Source of the DNA: Clostridia bacterium | GTDB lineage: Bacteria; Bacillota; Clostridia; Christensenellales; Borkfalkiaceae | Direction of reading: 5' to 3' | Length of the DNA stretch: 13,839 bases | Assembly: GCA_017452305.1 (NCBI GenBank) | Contig: JAFTMQ010000201.1 | Location: 1-13,839, forward strand | Shown: one piece after another, positions 1-6,175 of the stretch | Layout: each line of letters opens with the position of its first letter | Numbering within the stretch: position 1 is the first letter of the stretch | Notes under the pieces: generated by a model | Database searches by the model: none | What the model saw: only the letters and a program-made list of their open reading frames with translations | What the model was told of the DNA's origin: nothing | Made by a program: the position numbers and the translations under genes

Positions 1-465
1 ACGATTACCTTTTGGGGTAAAGTTCGTAATATGGCAATCTCTTTCACGTCCGTTAGCTTGGCGGCGCAAATTGCCACCGCGCCCGTGTTATTGCAAACGT
101 TCGGGTACTTATCGTGGTGGTCGCTTTTGCTTAACTTTTTCTTCGTGCCCTTTATCGGCGCGGTCTTTTCATGGTTGCTATTGTTTACGGTGGCGGCGTG
201 CTTGTTGCCGCTCGCCGCTTCGCCCGTGGTACTTTATCTGCCCAACGTCGTATGGTCGGCAGTGCTTCTCTTATTCGAGGGGTTCGATTTTTCCACGTTT
301 GCTATCAAGGGCGTAACCCTCACCGCCTCGGCGTTCGCGTGCTACTATTTGGCGCTTAGCTTTTTGGCGGACAAATGGAATTTGACGATAAAGCAACGCA
401 AGTGGTTTGGCCTACTTTGCGGGGCGGGGTTCGTTGTCGTGGTCTTGATTTCAAATATCGTGTGA
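1..465 (+). CDS. comEC: ComEC/Rec2-type DNA uptake channel, C-terminal part (5' end outside window)
   Basis: The frame is open from base 1, so the gene starts upstream; the internal Met at 31 is not a convincing start, with no ribosome binding site. About 154 residues are visible. The stretch SFTSVSLAAQIATAPVLLQ followed by a Phe-Gly, an Asn-containing helix and a VPFIG motif is the signature of the ComEC competence domain, a polytopic membrane channel that moves single-stranded DNA into the cell during transformation. Several hydrophobic helices follow, and the protein ends after a last helix and the residues SNIV. Many ComEC proteins carry a C-terminal metallo-beta-lactamase domain after this membrane domain; none is present here. 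holA follows, as in other Bacillota, which supports the call. Family membership is recognised by eye; the missing N-terminal part prevents judging whether the protein is intact. Confidence 0.85.
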   Translation, partial: TITFWGKVRNMAISFTSVSLAAQIATAPVLLQTFGYLSWWSLLLNFFFVPFIGAVFSWLLLFTVAACLLPLAASPVVLYLPNVVWSAVLLLFEGFDFSTFAIKGVTLTASAFACYYLALSFLADKWNLTIKQRKWFGLLCGAGFVVVVLISNIV

Positions 466-522
466 AAGGTCGGTAAATATCTAAAAAGTTGCTATAATTA
501 GCAAAGAGTTTAATTTATCCTC

Positions 523-551
523 TTGCTTTTTAAAAAAAAGTGTGCTATAAT
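523..551 (+). promoter_or_regulatory. sigma-A promoter for holA
   Basis: TTGCTT at 523-528 and TATAAT at 546-551 are separated by exactly 17 nt, with an extended -10 TG at 543-544. Transcription would start near 558, about 50 nt before the holA start. A second extended -10 (TG-C-TATAAT, hexamer at 493-498) lies upstream without a good -35. The 143-bp comEC-holA gap therefore holds at least one good promoter. Confidence 0.75.
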
Positions 552-608
552 ATGCATATATTATAGGGTACTGCGCCTTTAAAGTGCATACAAAGGGGGA
601 GCGTTGGC

Positions 609-1616
609 GTGAAATACGTTGATTTTAAAAAATTCACCGACGAAAACGGCGCGCAACCCATCTACCTTTTCGAGGGGGAGGAAGGGTATTTCCGCGAAAA
701 GGGCGAGGAGCTGTTGAAGGCTCGGTTTTTGCAGGAAGCGTCCTTAGATTACGCCTCTTTCGACGGCAGTGATTTAAAGGGCGAAAAAATGAAAGCGCTC
801 GCGGACGCGGTGTATTGTTTTCCGTTCATTTCCCAAAAGCGTTTTGTGCGTGTAACGGAATTTTATCCGACGGAAAAGGAATTTGAAGCCTACCTCAAAC
901 CCCTATTTGACGATCCGCCCCAAAGCGGTTTACTGCTTATTATCAACACGGGCAAGGGCAAGACGGGGACGGCGGCGCTCGCGAAAAAGCCGAACGTTAC
1001 GCACGTGGATTGCGCGCGCTCGGACGAGGAAACGATTAAGCGTTGGATATCCATCACCTGCAAGCGAGCGGGCATATATGCAGACGGCATTACTTGCGGT
1101 AAGCTTGCGGCGTACTGCGTCAACGATATGTCCCGTATTTCCAAGGAAACGGAAAAGCTAATTGCGTACTGCACGGCGCAGGGCGAGACGAAGCTTACGG
1201 ACGCGATTGTCGATGGGCTCGTTTATCCCGACAGCGATTATAAGATTTACGAGCTGGCAAACGCATTGGCGCGGAAGAATTATTCCGAGTATATGAAAAT
1301 CGTGCGCGATTTATCAACGCGCGGCTTTAACGAGGCGGCGCTGTTGTCCGCGCTTGTTAGTTATTTCAAGGGCTTGTACGAGACCTCTCTTTGCAAGGGG
1401 AGCGATAAGGACGTCGCGGCGACGCTCGGCATTAAGGAATATGCGGCGAAGAAAAACCGCGAACAAGCGGCGAAATTCACCAAAGAGGGACTGCTTAACA
1501 CCTATCAAGCGGTGTACGACGCGGTGAGCGGCATCAAAGGCGGTATGCTTACGCCGGCGGGCGCGTTCAAAATGGCGACGATGCGCTTATTCTTTGGCGA
1601 AACGCAAAAAAAATAG
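609..1616 (+). CDS. holA: DNA polymerase III delta subunit (clamp-loader)
   Basis: 335 aa, the usual HolA length. Delta opens the beta sliding clamp as part of the clamp-loader complex at the replication fork. The N-terminal region shows the family pattern: a short lead-in, then PIYLFEGEEGYF (about residues 17-28) at the start of the degenerate AAA+ fold, which lacks an ATP-binding P-loop as expected for delta. A GFNEAALLSALVSYFKGLYE stretch marks the third domain, and the C-terminal helix ends with an LTPAGAFKMATMRL-type motif. The start is a GTG with an AAAGGGGG ribosome binding site about 9 nt upstream; no good ATG lies nearby. It follows comEC, a common pairing, but has its own promoter. 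The next gene, cdaA, is 100 bp downstream. Confidence 0.9.
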   Translation: MKYVDFKKFTDENGAQPIYLFEGEEGYFREKGEELLKARFLQEASLDYASFDGSDLKGEKMKALADAVYCFPFISQKRFVRVTEFYPTEKEFEAYLKPLFDDPPQSGLLLIINTGKGKTGTAALAKKPNVTHVDCARSDEETIKRWISITCKRAGIYADGITCGKLAAYCVNDMSRISKETEKLIAYCTAQGETKLTDAIVDGLVYPDSDYKIYELANALARKNYSEYMKIVRDLSTRGFNEAALLSALVSYFKGLYETSLCKGSDKDVAATLGIKEYAAKKNREQAAKFTKEGLLNTYQAVYDAVSGIKGGMLTPAGAFKMATMRLFFGETQKK

Positions 1617-1642
1617 GTAAAACATTTATTTTACAAAGTTAA

Positions 1643-1680
1643 TATAATAATTATGACGAATCCGTTTTATCGCGCGCGAT
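1643..1680 (+). promoter_or_regulatory. cdaA leader: -10-like box and 12-bp palindrome
   Basis: In the 100-bp gap before cdaA, TATAAT occurs at 1643-1648 but has no good -35 at the right distance; TTTACA at 1630-1635 could instead pair with a weak TATGAC at 1652-1657 (16-nt spacer). A perfect 12-bp palindrome, ATCGCGCGCGAT, lies at 1669-1680, followed by a further CGCGC that could form a short hairpin. It could be an operator or leader structure. No conventional terminator is seen after holA. Confidence 0.35.
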
Positions 1681-1716
1681 CATATACGCGCAAGTAAGGC
1701 GGAATAGGAGGCAACT

Positions 1717-2640
1717 ATGACAACGGGATTGTTAGCGTCGTGGTCGGAAATTCAAAAGGGAACGATAGCGTTCTTTGAAAGCTTCAAGAGCGGTTGGGGC
1801 GTTGCAGAGGTGTTGGTGGAAGTATTCATGCTCTTCTTCCTCATTTTCTTCGTGTCCAAAATCTTGCGTGATAACGACGCGACGAAGCTTATGGTTGTGT
1901 ATTGGGTAGCGCTTGGTCTTGGCGGCGTTTTGCACCTTATCGCAACGGATATTATGAGTAAAGATATCTTCTTTATCTTTATCCTGCTCGTTTCCGCGAT
2001 TATGTTGATTATGTTTAGTACGGAAATCAAAAAGATTTTCTGGGACGTACAAAAGACAAAGCAAACGTCCTCGGATAGATTGGCAGGCGGTAATCCCGAA
2101 ATTCGCACGGAAGCGGATACGGAGCGTTGTATTCAAGCTATCCATAGAGCGTTGCAGGATATGTCGAAAAACAAGGTCGGCGCTTTGATTGTCCTTTCAA
2201 AAGGGAACGTGCCGAGAAACGTTTTGCAAAGCGGTACGGCGATTGACGCGGAGGTTTCCTCGCAGCTTATCGGCGGCGTATTCTTCCCTAATTCGCCCTT
2301 GCACGACGGCGCTATGATTATCAAAGGCTATAAAATTCAAGCGGCAGGCTGCTTCTTGCCCTTGACGCAAAAGATGAGCTATCCCAAGGAATTCGGTAGC
2401 CGTCACCGCGCGGCAATCGGTATCACCGAGGTTTCCAACGTTATTGCCATTGTCGTTTCGGAGGAAACGGGTATTATTTCGATTGTTAAGCAAGGCAAGG
2501 TAACCCGCTATTCGGACGATGACAACAACATCAAGGTAACCCGTTATGCGGATTACGACAATATCATGGACGCACTTCGCGACTATTATTTGAACGAGCT
2601 GCCTTCTACGGACAAAAAACGCAACGGAGGGAATAGATAA
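1717..2640 (+). CDS. cdaA: membrane diadenylate cyclase CdaA (c-di-AMP synthase)
   Basis: Makes cyclic di-AMP from two ATP at the cytoplasmic membrane; c-di-AMP controls potassium uptake, osmolyte balance and cell-wall homeostasis in Bacillota. The 307-aa protein has three membrane helices (about residues 32-49, 57-76 and 84-100), then FSTEIKK in the place of the family's FQPELRR linker, then the DAC domain. Both catalytic motifs are intact: DGA at 197-199 and RHR at 229-231. At 307 aa it is longer than B. subtilis CdaA (273 aa); part of the excess is an imperfect tandem repeat, KVTRYSDDDNNI (261-272) then KVTRYADYDNI (273-283). The ribosome binding site AGGAGG at 1706-1711 fixes the start. 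The normal partners cdaR and glmM do not follow; instead a 35-codon membrane micro-ORF overlaps the stop codon, then aspartate kinase. Confidence 0.95.
   Translation: MTTGLLASWSEIQKGTIAFFESFKSGWGVAEVLVEVFMLFFLIFFVSKILRDNDATKLMVVYWVALGLGGVLHLIATDIMSKDIFFIFILLVSAIMLIMFSTEIKKIFWDVQKTKQTSSDRLAGGNPEIRTEADTERCIQAIHRALQDMSKNKVGALIVLSKGNVPRNVLQSGTAIDAEVSSQLIGGVFFPNSPLHDGAMIIKGYKIQAAGCFLPLTQKMSYPKEFGSRHRAAIGITEVSNVIAIVVSEETGIISIVKQGKVTRYSDDDNNIKVTRYADYDNIMDALRDYYLNELPSTDKKRNGGNR
2497..2565 (+). repeat. in-frame imperfect tandem duplication inside cdaA
   Basis: A 36-nt unit (2497-2532) is followed directly by a 33-nt copy (2533-2565). Both begin AAGGTAACCCG and encode KVTRY-[SA]-D-[DY]-D-N-(N)-I. The copies differ at several third codon positions and lack one codon, so the duplication is not brand new. 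It sits at the C-terminal edge of the DAC domain. Confidence 0.8.
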
Positions 2641-2747
2641 TGAAATTTAAAAATTTCTTAAGAAACGTATTCGTATCTAAATTTTGGATTAAAGCGATTT
2701 GTTTGCTTCTTGCAGTTTTCCTTGTGTTTATCATCAATATTGTGTAA
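2640..2747 (+). CDS. 35-aa single-pass membrane micro-protein, CdaR/YbbR N-terminus-like
   Basis: The ATG at 2640-2642 overlaps the cdaA stop (TAATG), and GGAGGG at 2626-2631 inside cdaA gives a ribosome binding site, so translation is likely coupled to cdaA. The 35-residue product starts MKFKNFLRNV, has positive residues at the N-terminus, then one helix containing WIKAICLLLAVFLVF and ends IINIV. This matches the start of CdaR (YbbR), the membrane regulator normally encoded right after cdaA: a short basic stretch, a Lys before the helix, and an Asn just after it. CdaR normally continues into several extracytoplasmic YbbR domains; here a stop falls exactly at the end of the helix, and only 48 bp separate it from lysC, so the rest is gone. 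It may be a functional minimal CdaA-binding peptide or a remnant. Membrane nature and position are seen; the CdaR relationship is inference from a short match. Confidence 0.65.
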   Translation: MKFKNFLRNVFVSKFWIKAICLLLAVFLVFIINIV

Positions 2748-2795
2748 TTTAGTTAAGAGTATTCAAAGAAAACTTTGCAGTAATTAGGAGTTTTT

Positions 2796-4121
2796 ATGGG
2801 ACTTAAAGTTTGTAAATTCGGCGGAACGTCGATGGCGAGCGGATCAACCATTTTAGAGGTTGCCAAAATCGTCAATGCGGACAAGGAACGCCGTTACGTG
2901 ATTGTTTCCGCGCCCGGCAAACGGTTTAGCGGCGACATTAAAATAACCGACCTGCTGTACGCTTGCTCGGACGCCGTGGAGGCGGGGAACGAGGCGGAAT
3001 TCCGTAAGGTATTCGATAAAATTCGCGTGCGTTTCTTGAATATTCAAACGGAAATCGGCAAGGATTTGGGCTTGGCGGCGGCTTTGTCGGAAGTGGAAGA
3101 GAATATGTTAAATGGCGCGGGCAGAGATTACGCAGCCTCGCGCGGCGAGTTTTTTGCCGCAAAAATTATGGCGGCTGTACTTGGCGTGCCTTTCGTGGAC
3201 GCTACGGAATTCGTGCGCTTTGACGAGCACGGTGTTTTGAAGCAGGAAGAGACCTTTGCGCTTGGCGAAAAGGTGCTTTCCGCCTATCCGCGCGCGGTAA
3301 TCCCCGGCTTTTACGGCTTGGGCGAAAACGGAAAGGTAAAGACCTTCTCGCGTGGCGGCGGCGATATTTCGGGCTCGATTGTGGCGCGTGCCGTTTCGGC
3401 TTCGCTTTATGAAAATTGGACGGACGTAAGCGGCTTTTACGTGTGTGATCCTCGTATCGTCAATTCCCCGAAGTGGATTCCCGAACTCACTTATCAAGAG
3501 CTTCGTGAGCTTTCGTACATGGGCGCGAACGTCTTACATAGCGAGTCGATTTTCCCCGTCCGCAGTGCGGGTATTCCCATTCGTATTTGCAACACCTTCC
3601 GCCCCGAGGATTCGGGTACGTACATTGTAAAGCACTCCACACGCGATGTGCGCGATTATGTCGTAACGGGTATCGCAGGCAAGAAAGGCTTTACGTCTAT
3701 CACCTTGGAAAAATCGCTTATGAACGGCGAGGTGGGGTTTGTTGGCAAGGTGCTTTCCGTTATCGGTAAACACGGCATTTCTTTCGAGCATTTGCCCTCG
3801 GGTATCGATACCATGTCCTTGATTATTGACAACGTTTACCTTCCCGACGGTATGTTGAACACCATTCTTCAAGAGATAAAAGAGGTGGCGCAACCAGATA
3901 AAATTTACACGCACGAAAATATCTCGCTCGTCGCGACGGTTGGGCATGGTATGGCGAAAAACGTCGGTACTTCCGCGCGTTTGTTCAAGGCGCTTTCGGA
4001 GGCGGGCATTAACGTGAATATGATCGACCAAGGTTCGAGTGAGTTGAACATTATCGTCGGCGTAGAAAACGATGATTGCGCGGATTGCATTAAAGCAATT
4101 TATCGAGAGTTTTTTAATTGA
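2796..4121 (+). CDS. lysC: aspartate kinase (aspartokinase), monofunctional
   Basis: Phosphorylates L-aspartate with ATP, the first step toward diaminopimelate/lysine, threonine and methionine. The 441-aa length fits the single-polypeptide AKIII/YclM-like group rather than the about 400-aa alpha/beta type. The kinase domain begins with KFGGTS (7-12) and contains RGEFFAA (116-122), FSRGGGDISGS (184-194) and WTDVSGFYVCDPR (208-220). Two C-terminal ACT regulatory domains follow, at about 300-365 and 376-440, implying feedback inhibition by an end-product amino acid. AGGAG at 2786-2790 supports the start. No lysine riboswitch fits in the 48-bp leader, which holds only a 5-bp hairpin (2764-2777). 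No other lysine-pathway gene is adjacent. Co-transcription with cdaA upstream and the esterase 8 bp downstream is likely. The exact isozyme class is uncertain. Confidence 0.93.
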   Translation: MGLKVCKFGGTSMASGSTILEVAKIVNADKERRYVIVSAPGKRFSGDIKITDLLYACSDAVEAGNEAEFRKVFDKIRVRFLNIQTEIGKDLGLAAALSEVEENMLNGAGRDYAASRGEFFAAKIMAAVLGVPFVDATEFVRFDEHGVLKQEETFALGEKVLSAYPRAVIPGFYGLGENGKVKTFSRGGGDISGSIVARAVSASLYENWTDVSGFYVCDPRIVNSPKWIPELTYQELRELSYMGANVLHSESIFPVRSAGIPIRICNTFRPEDSGTYIVKHSTRDVRDYVVTGIAGKKGFTSITLEKSLMNGEVGFVGKVLSVIGKHGISFEHLPSGIDTMSLIIDNVYLPDGMLNTILQEIKEVAQPDKIYTHENISLVATVGHGMAKNVGTSARLFKALSEAGINVNMIDQGSSELNIIVGVENDDCADCIKAIYREFFN

Positions 4122-4129
4122 GGTGAAAT

Positions 4130-4966
4130 ATGATACTTAAAAAAGTTGATTTAAAGGCGGAATATTCTTTTTTGCAAAGCGGGCAATTGCTCTGTATCGC
4201 GGCGGATTATATCTTCGACAGTGAGGTGGATAGCAATTGGAAACGCCCTGCGCTTATCGTAGTGCCGGGCGGCGGCTACGGCATGGTAAGTAAGCGCGAG
4301 GGAGAACCCGTGGCGCATGCCTTTTTGGCGAAGGGAGTTCAAGTTTTTATTTTGACCTACCTTACGGGTGAGGACGCGCGCTATCCCGAGCATCTTATCG
4401 AGATGGCGGCGGCGGTGGATTACGTCAAAAAGCACGCGGATGAATTTTCCGTCAATCCGCAAGAAGTGTTTGCCGTCGGTTTTTCGGCGGGCGGACATCT
4501 TGTTGGCGACCTTTGCGTAGAGCATCAAAATATGCAGCAAAAGACGGGCGTTGCGCTCGATTGTAAGCTGACGGCGGCAGGGCTTTCCTATCCCGTTATC
4601 AGTAAAATCAATGGACATCAAGGCTCTTACGTCAATTTGCTGAACGGCTACACGGAAGAGGCAAAAGAAGAGCTTTTAAAAACCTTGAATTTGGACGAGG
4701 CGGTAAATGAACAAACGCCGCCTGCGTTTATTTGGACAACGGCAACGGACAACGTTGTGCCTGCGGAGAATGCGATACGTTATGCGTTGGCGTTGGCGAG
4801 AAAGAATATCGGCTACGAATTGCACGTTTATCCCGATGGCCTGCACGGCTTATCTACGGCAAACGATGAGGTCAATATCGTTTACAATGCGGATATGAAA
4901 CGTATTGCGCGTTGGGTGGATGATTGCGCGCTTTTCTTCCGCCGTTATACACAAGAAAAATTCTAA
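4130..4966 (+). CDS. alpha/beta-hydrolase esterase (acetyl-xylan-esterase/BD-FAE-like)
   Basis: 278 aa, cytoplasmic (no signal peptide). The fold signature is complete: VPGGGY (45-50) for the oxyanion hole, nucleophile elbow GFSAGG with Ser119, a likely catalytic Asp207 in TATDNVVP, and His239 in PDGLHG. The arrangement and the paired GGG and GxSxGG motifs match small carbohydrate or short-chain acyl esterases (COG0657/COG1506-like, annotated as acetyl esterase or BD-FAE-like). The natural substrate cannot be read from the sequence; deacetylation of a sugar ester taken up by the cell is possible. It starts 8 bp after lysC with AGGTG at 4121-4125 only 4 nt from the ATG, a rather tight spacing. 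It is the last gene of the run, ending at the terminator at 4974-5008. A link to lysine metabolism is not implied by the sequence. Confidence 0.85.
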   Translation: MILKKVDLKAEYSFLQSGQLLCIAADYIFDSEVDSNWKRPALIVVPGGGYGMVSKREGEPVAHAFLAKGVQVFILTYLTGEDARYPEHLIEMAAAVDYVKKHADEFSVNPQEVFAVGFSAGGHLVGDLCVEHQNMQQKTGVALDCKLTAAGLSYPVISKINGHQGSYVNLLNGYTEEAKEELLKTLNLDEAVNEQTPPAFIWTTATDNVVPAENAIRYALALARKNIGYELHVYPDGLHGLSTANDEVNIVYNADMKRIARWVDDCALFFRRYTQEKF

Positions 4967-4973
4967 TAAACGA

Positions 4974-5008
4974 GCGGTGCTCCATTGTGGAGTACCGCGT
5001 TATTTTTT
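4974..5008 (+). terminator. intrinsic terminator of the cdaA-lysC-esterase run
   Basis: A 10-bp stem (4974-4983 with 4989-4998, one G-T pair) and a 5-nt loop ATTGT are followed by GTTATTTTTT. It lies 8 bp after the esterase stop. Read on the minus strand it lacks a strong T-run, so it would serve the deacetylase only weakly. The stretch 5009-5065 holds nothing else that I recognise. Confidence 0.85.
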
Positions 5009-5065
5009 GCTTTCATCACGTACATGGGTAGGGCGTTTTTGCGTTCCATGCGTATATGGGGCAGG

Positions 5066-6036
5066 TCAATTTTGTTTTCTTGCGCGGATATACGTACTTC
5101 CGCGGCGGAGTGTACAGCCGTGGGCTTTGGCAAGTTGTGAAACGCTCACCACTTGGTATCCGTCCGCCTTTAAATCGGGCAAAAGGCGTTTAAGCGCATC
5201 GACGGTGTGTTTATATCCGTCGTGCATGAGTACAATTGCGCCCGAAAACCGATTTTCATATACCGCGCGATAGATAGCGTCTTCGGAAACACCGCTCCAA
5301 TCCAGCGTGTCTATCGTCCAATTGATTAAGGGTGTGGGCGCGTTTCTTCCACAAAATCGTTGGCTTTGCCAAAGGGCGCGCGCAATAAGTGCCGTGGCTT
5401 TCCGTCAATTTTATACAGTTCCTCGTCCGTCTTGTTGATTTCGTCAAGCAAGGCGGTTTTATTTAACGTGGTCAAATCGTGGTGGGAGTGGGTGTGGTTG
5501 CCAAGCTCCATATGCATCGCAAGGCAGACGCTCAAAAGATGGGGCGTTTGCGTATCAAACCGTCCGCTGTTGCAAAAAATAGTGGCGGAGGCGGGGCAGT
5601 CGGGGTTGGCTTCATTGAACGCCGCATACACGGCGATGATGCTTTCAAGGGTGCGCGAAGGGGCGTCGTCGAAGCTAAACGCAATCAATTTGCGCGTGGG
5701 GGAAACGTGGGAAAGTTCCACGTCGTCCATATTCCAATACCCTTCGTCGGGAGGGGAAAAGGAAGGGGAAGACTGCGGCTCGGGCTCGCTTTCCGTTTCC
5801 GCATAGTTGGGATTTTCGAGGTTGGACAACAAGTTGTCTTGCGAAGAAGTTTGCGGCCTATAATAGCTTTTTCCGCAATGGCAAGCGGGCAAGGCGAAAA
5901 AGAAAAATGTTAAGATATAACTAAAAACGGAGTGGTAACGCATACTAAAAGTATGCGCTAAGCGTAAAAAAACATACATAAAAACTTTTTTGCTTTGTTT
6001 TTTTTGTAAATTTTGATAATCCGTCTTGACAAGCAC
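5066..6036 (-). pseudogene. polysaccharide deacetylase lipoprotein (CE4/NodB), frameshifted
   Basis: NodB-family enzymes remove N- or O-acetyl groups from extracellular polysaccharides such as peptidoglycan. All five CE4 motifs can be found, but in two frames. From the longest open start (GTG, 6036) the first frame gives FSFDD (motif 1, 120-124), HTHSH (motif 2, 181-185) and RAPFG (motif 3, 219-223), then runs into a stop at 5326-5328. A shift near 5343 restores APTPLINWTIDTLDWSG (motif 4) and IVLMHDG (motif 5), ending at 5066. Restoring one base gives exactly 323 codons plus stop. The break lies at a T run (5343-5345), so either a real mutation or a homopolymer assembly error is possible. 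The start is unresolved: ATG 5943 gives the neatest lipoprotein signal, a hydrophobic run ending LPAC with lipobox Cys52 in the longer numbering, but no start has a good ribosome binding site. A Pro/Ser/Glu-rich linker precedes the catalytic domain. It is divergent from nahK. Confidence 0.85.
5939..5957. other. perfect inverted repeat over a candidate deacetylase start
   Basis: CGCATAC (5939-5945) and GTATGCG (5951-5957) form a 7-bp perfect stem with a 5-nt loop. It covers the ATG at 5943-5941 (minus strand), the start best supported by the signal peptide. It could be an operator or a start-blocking hairpin. Confidence 0.45.
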
Positions 6037-6054
6037 GGGATTAGGTGTTATAAT
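6026..6054 (+). promoter_or_regulatory. consensus sigma-A promoter of nahK
   Basis: TTGACA (6026-6031) and TATAAT (6049-6054) match the sigma-A consensus perfectly, with a 17-nt spacer. Transcription should start near 6061, leaving a leader of about 115 nt. The leader can fold: GCTTGC (6102-6107) with GTAAGC (6136-6141), and inside it ACATA (6109-6113) with TATGT (6122-6126). On the minus strand a TATAAT (6058-6053) overlaps this site, so the divergent deacetylase promoter may compete for it. Confidence 0.9.
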
Positions 6055-6175
6055 TATATGGTGAAAGTACGATATAATAATAAATGTTTAACATAATTTA
6101 AGCTTGCTACATACAGATAAATATGTGCTAACTTGGTAAGCATCAAAGATGAGGAAGGATAAGAAGGTTAACAAA

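Noticed and set aside
1653..1697. 14-codon ORF (MTNPFYRARSYTRK) in the cdaA leader
   Set aside because: No ribosome binding site, and its codons are just the palindromic leader sequence; not supportable as a gene or a leader peptide.
2748..2795. Possible lysine riboswitch or T-box before aspartate kinase
   Set aside because: Only 48 bp are available, with a single 5-bp hairpin; far too short for either element.
4905..5273. Plus-strand 122-codon open frame running from the esterase end across the terminator
   Set aside because: It spans a clear terminator and lies antisense to the shifted frame that carries deacetylase motifs 4 and 5; it is a shadow.
5326..6036. Deacetylase as an intact 236-aa protein
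   Set aside because: It ends in the out-of-frame tail TRPHP before CE4 motifs 4 and 5, which are present in the next frame, so the gene is broken or misassembled rather than naturally short.
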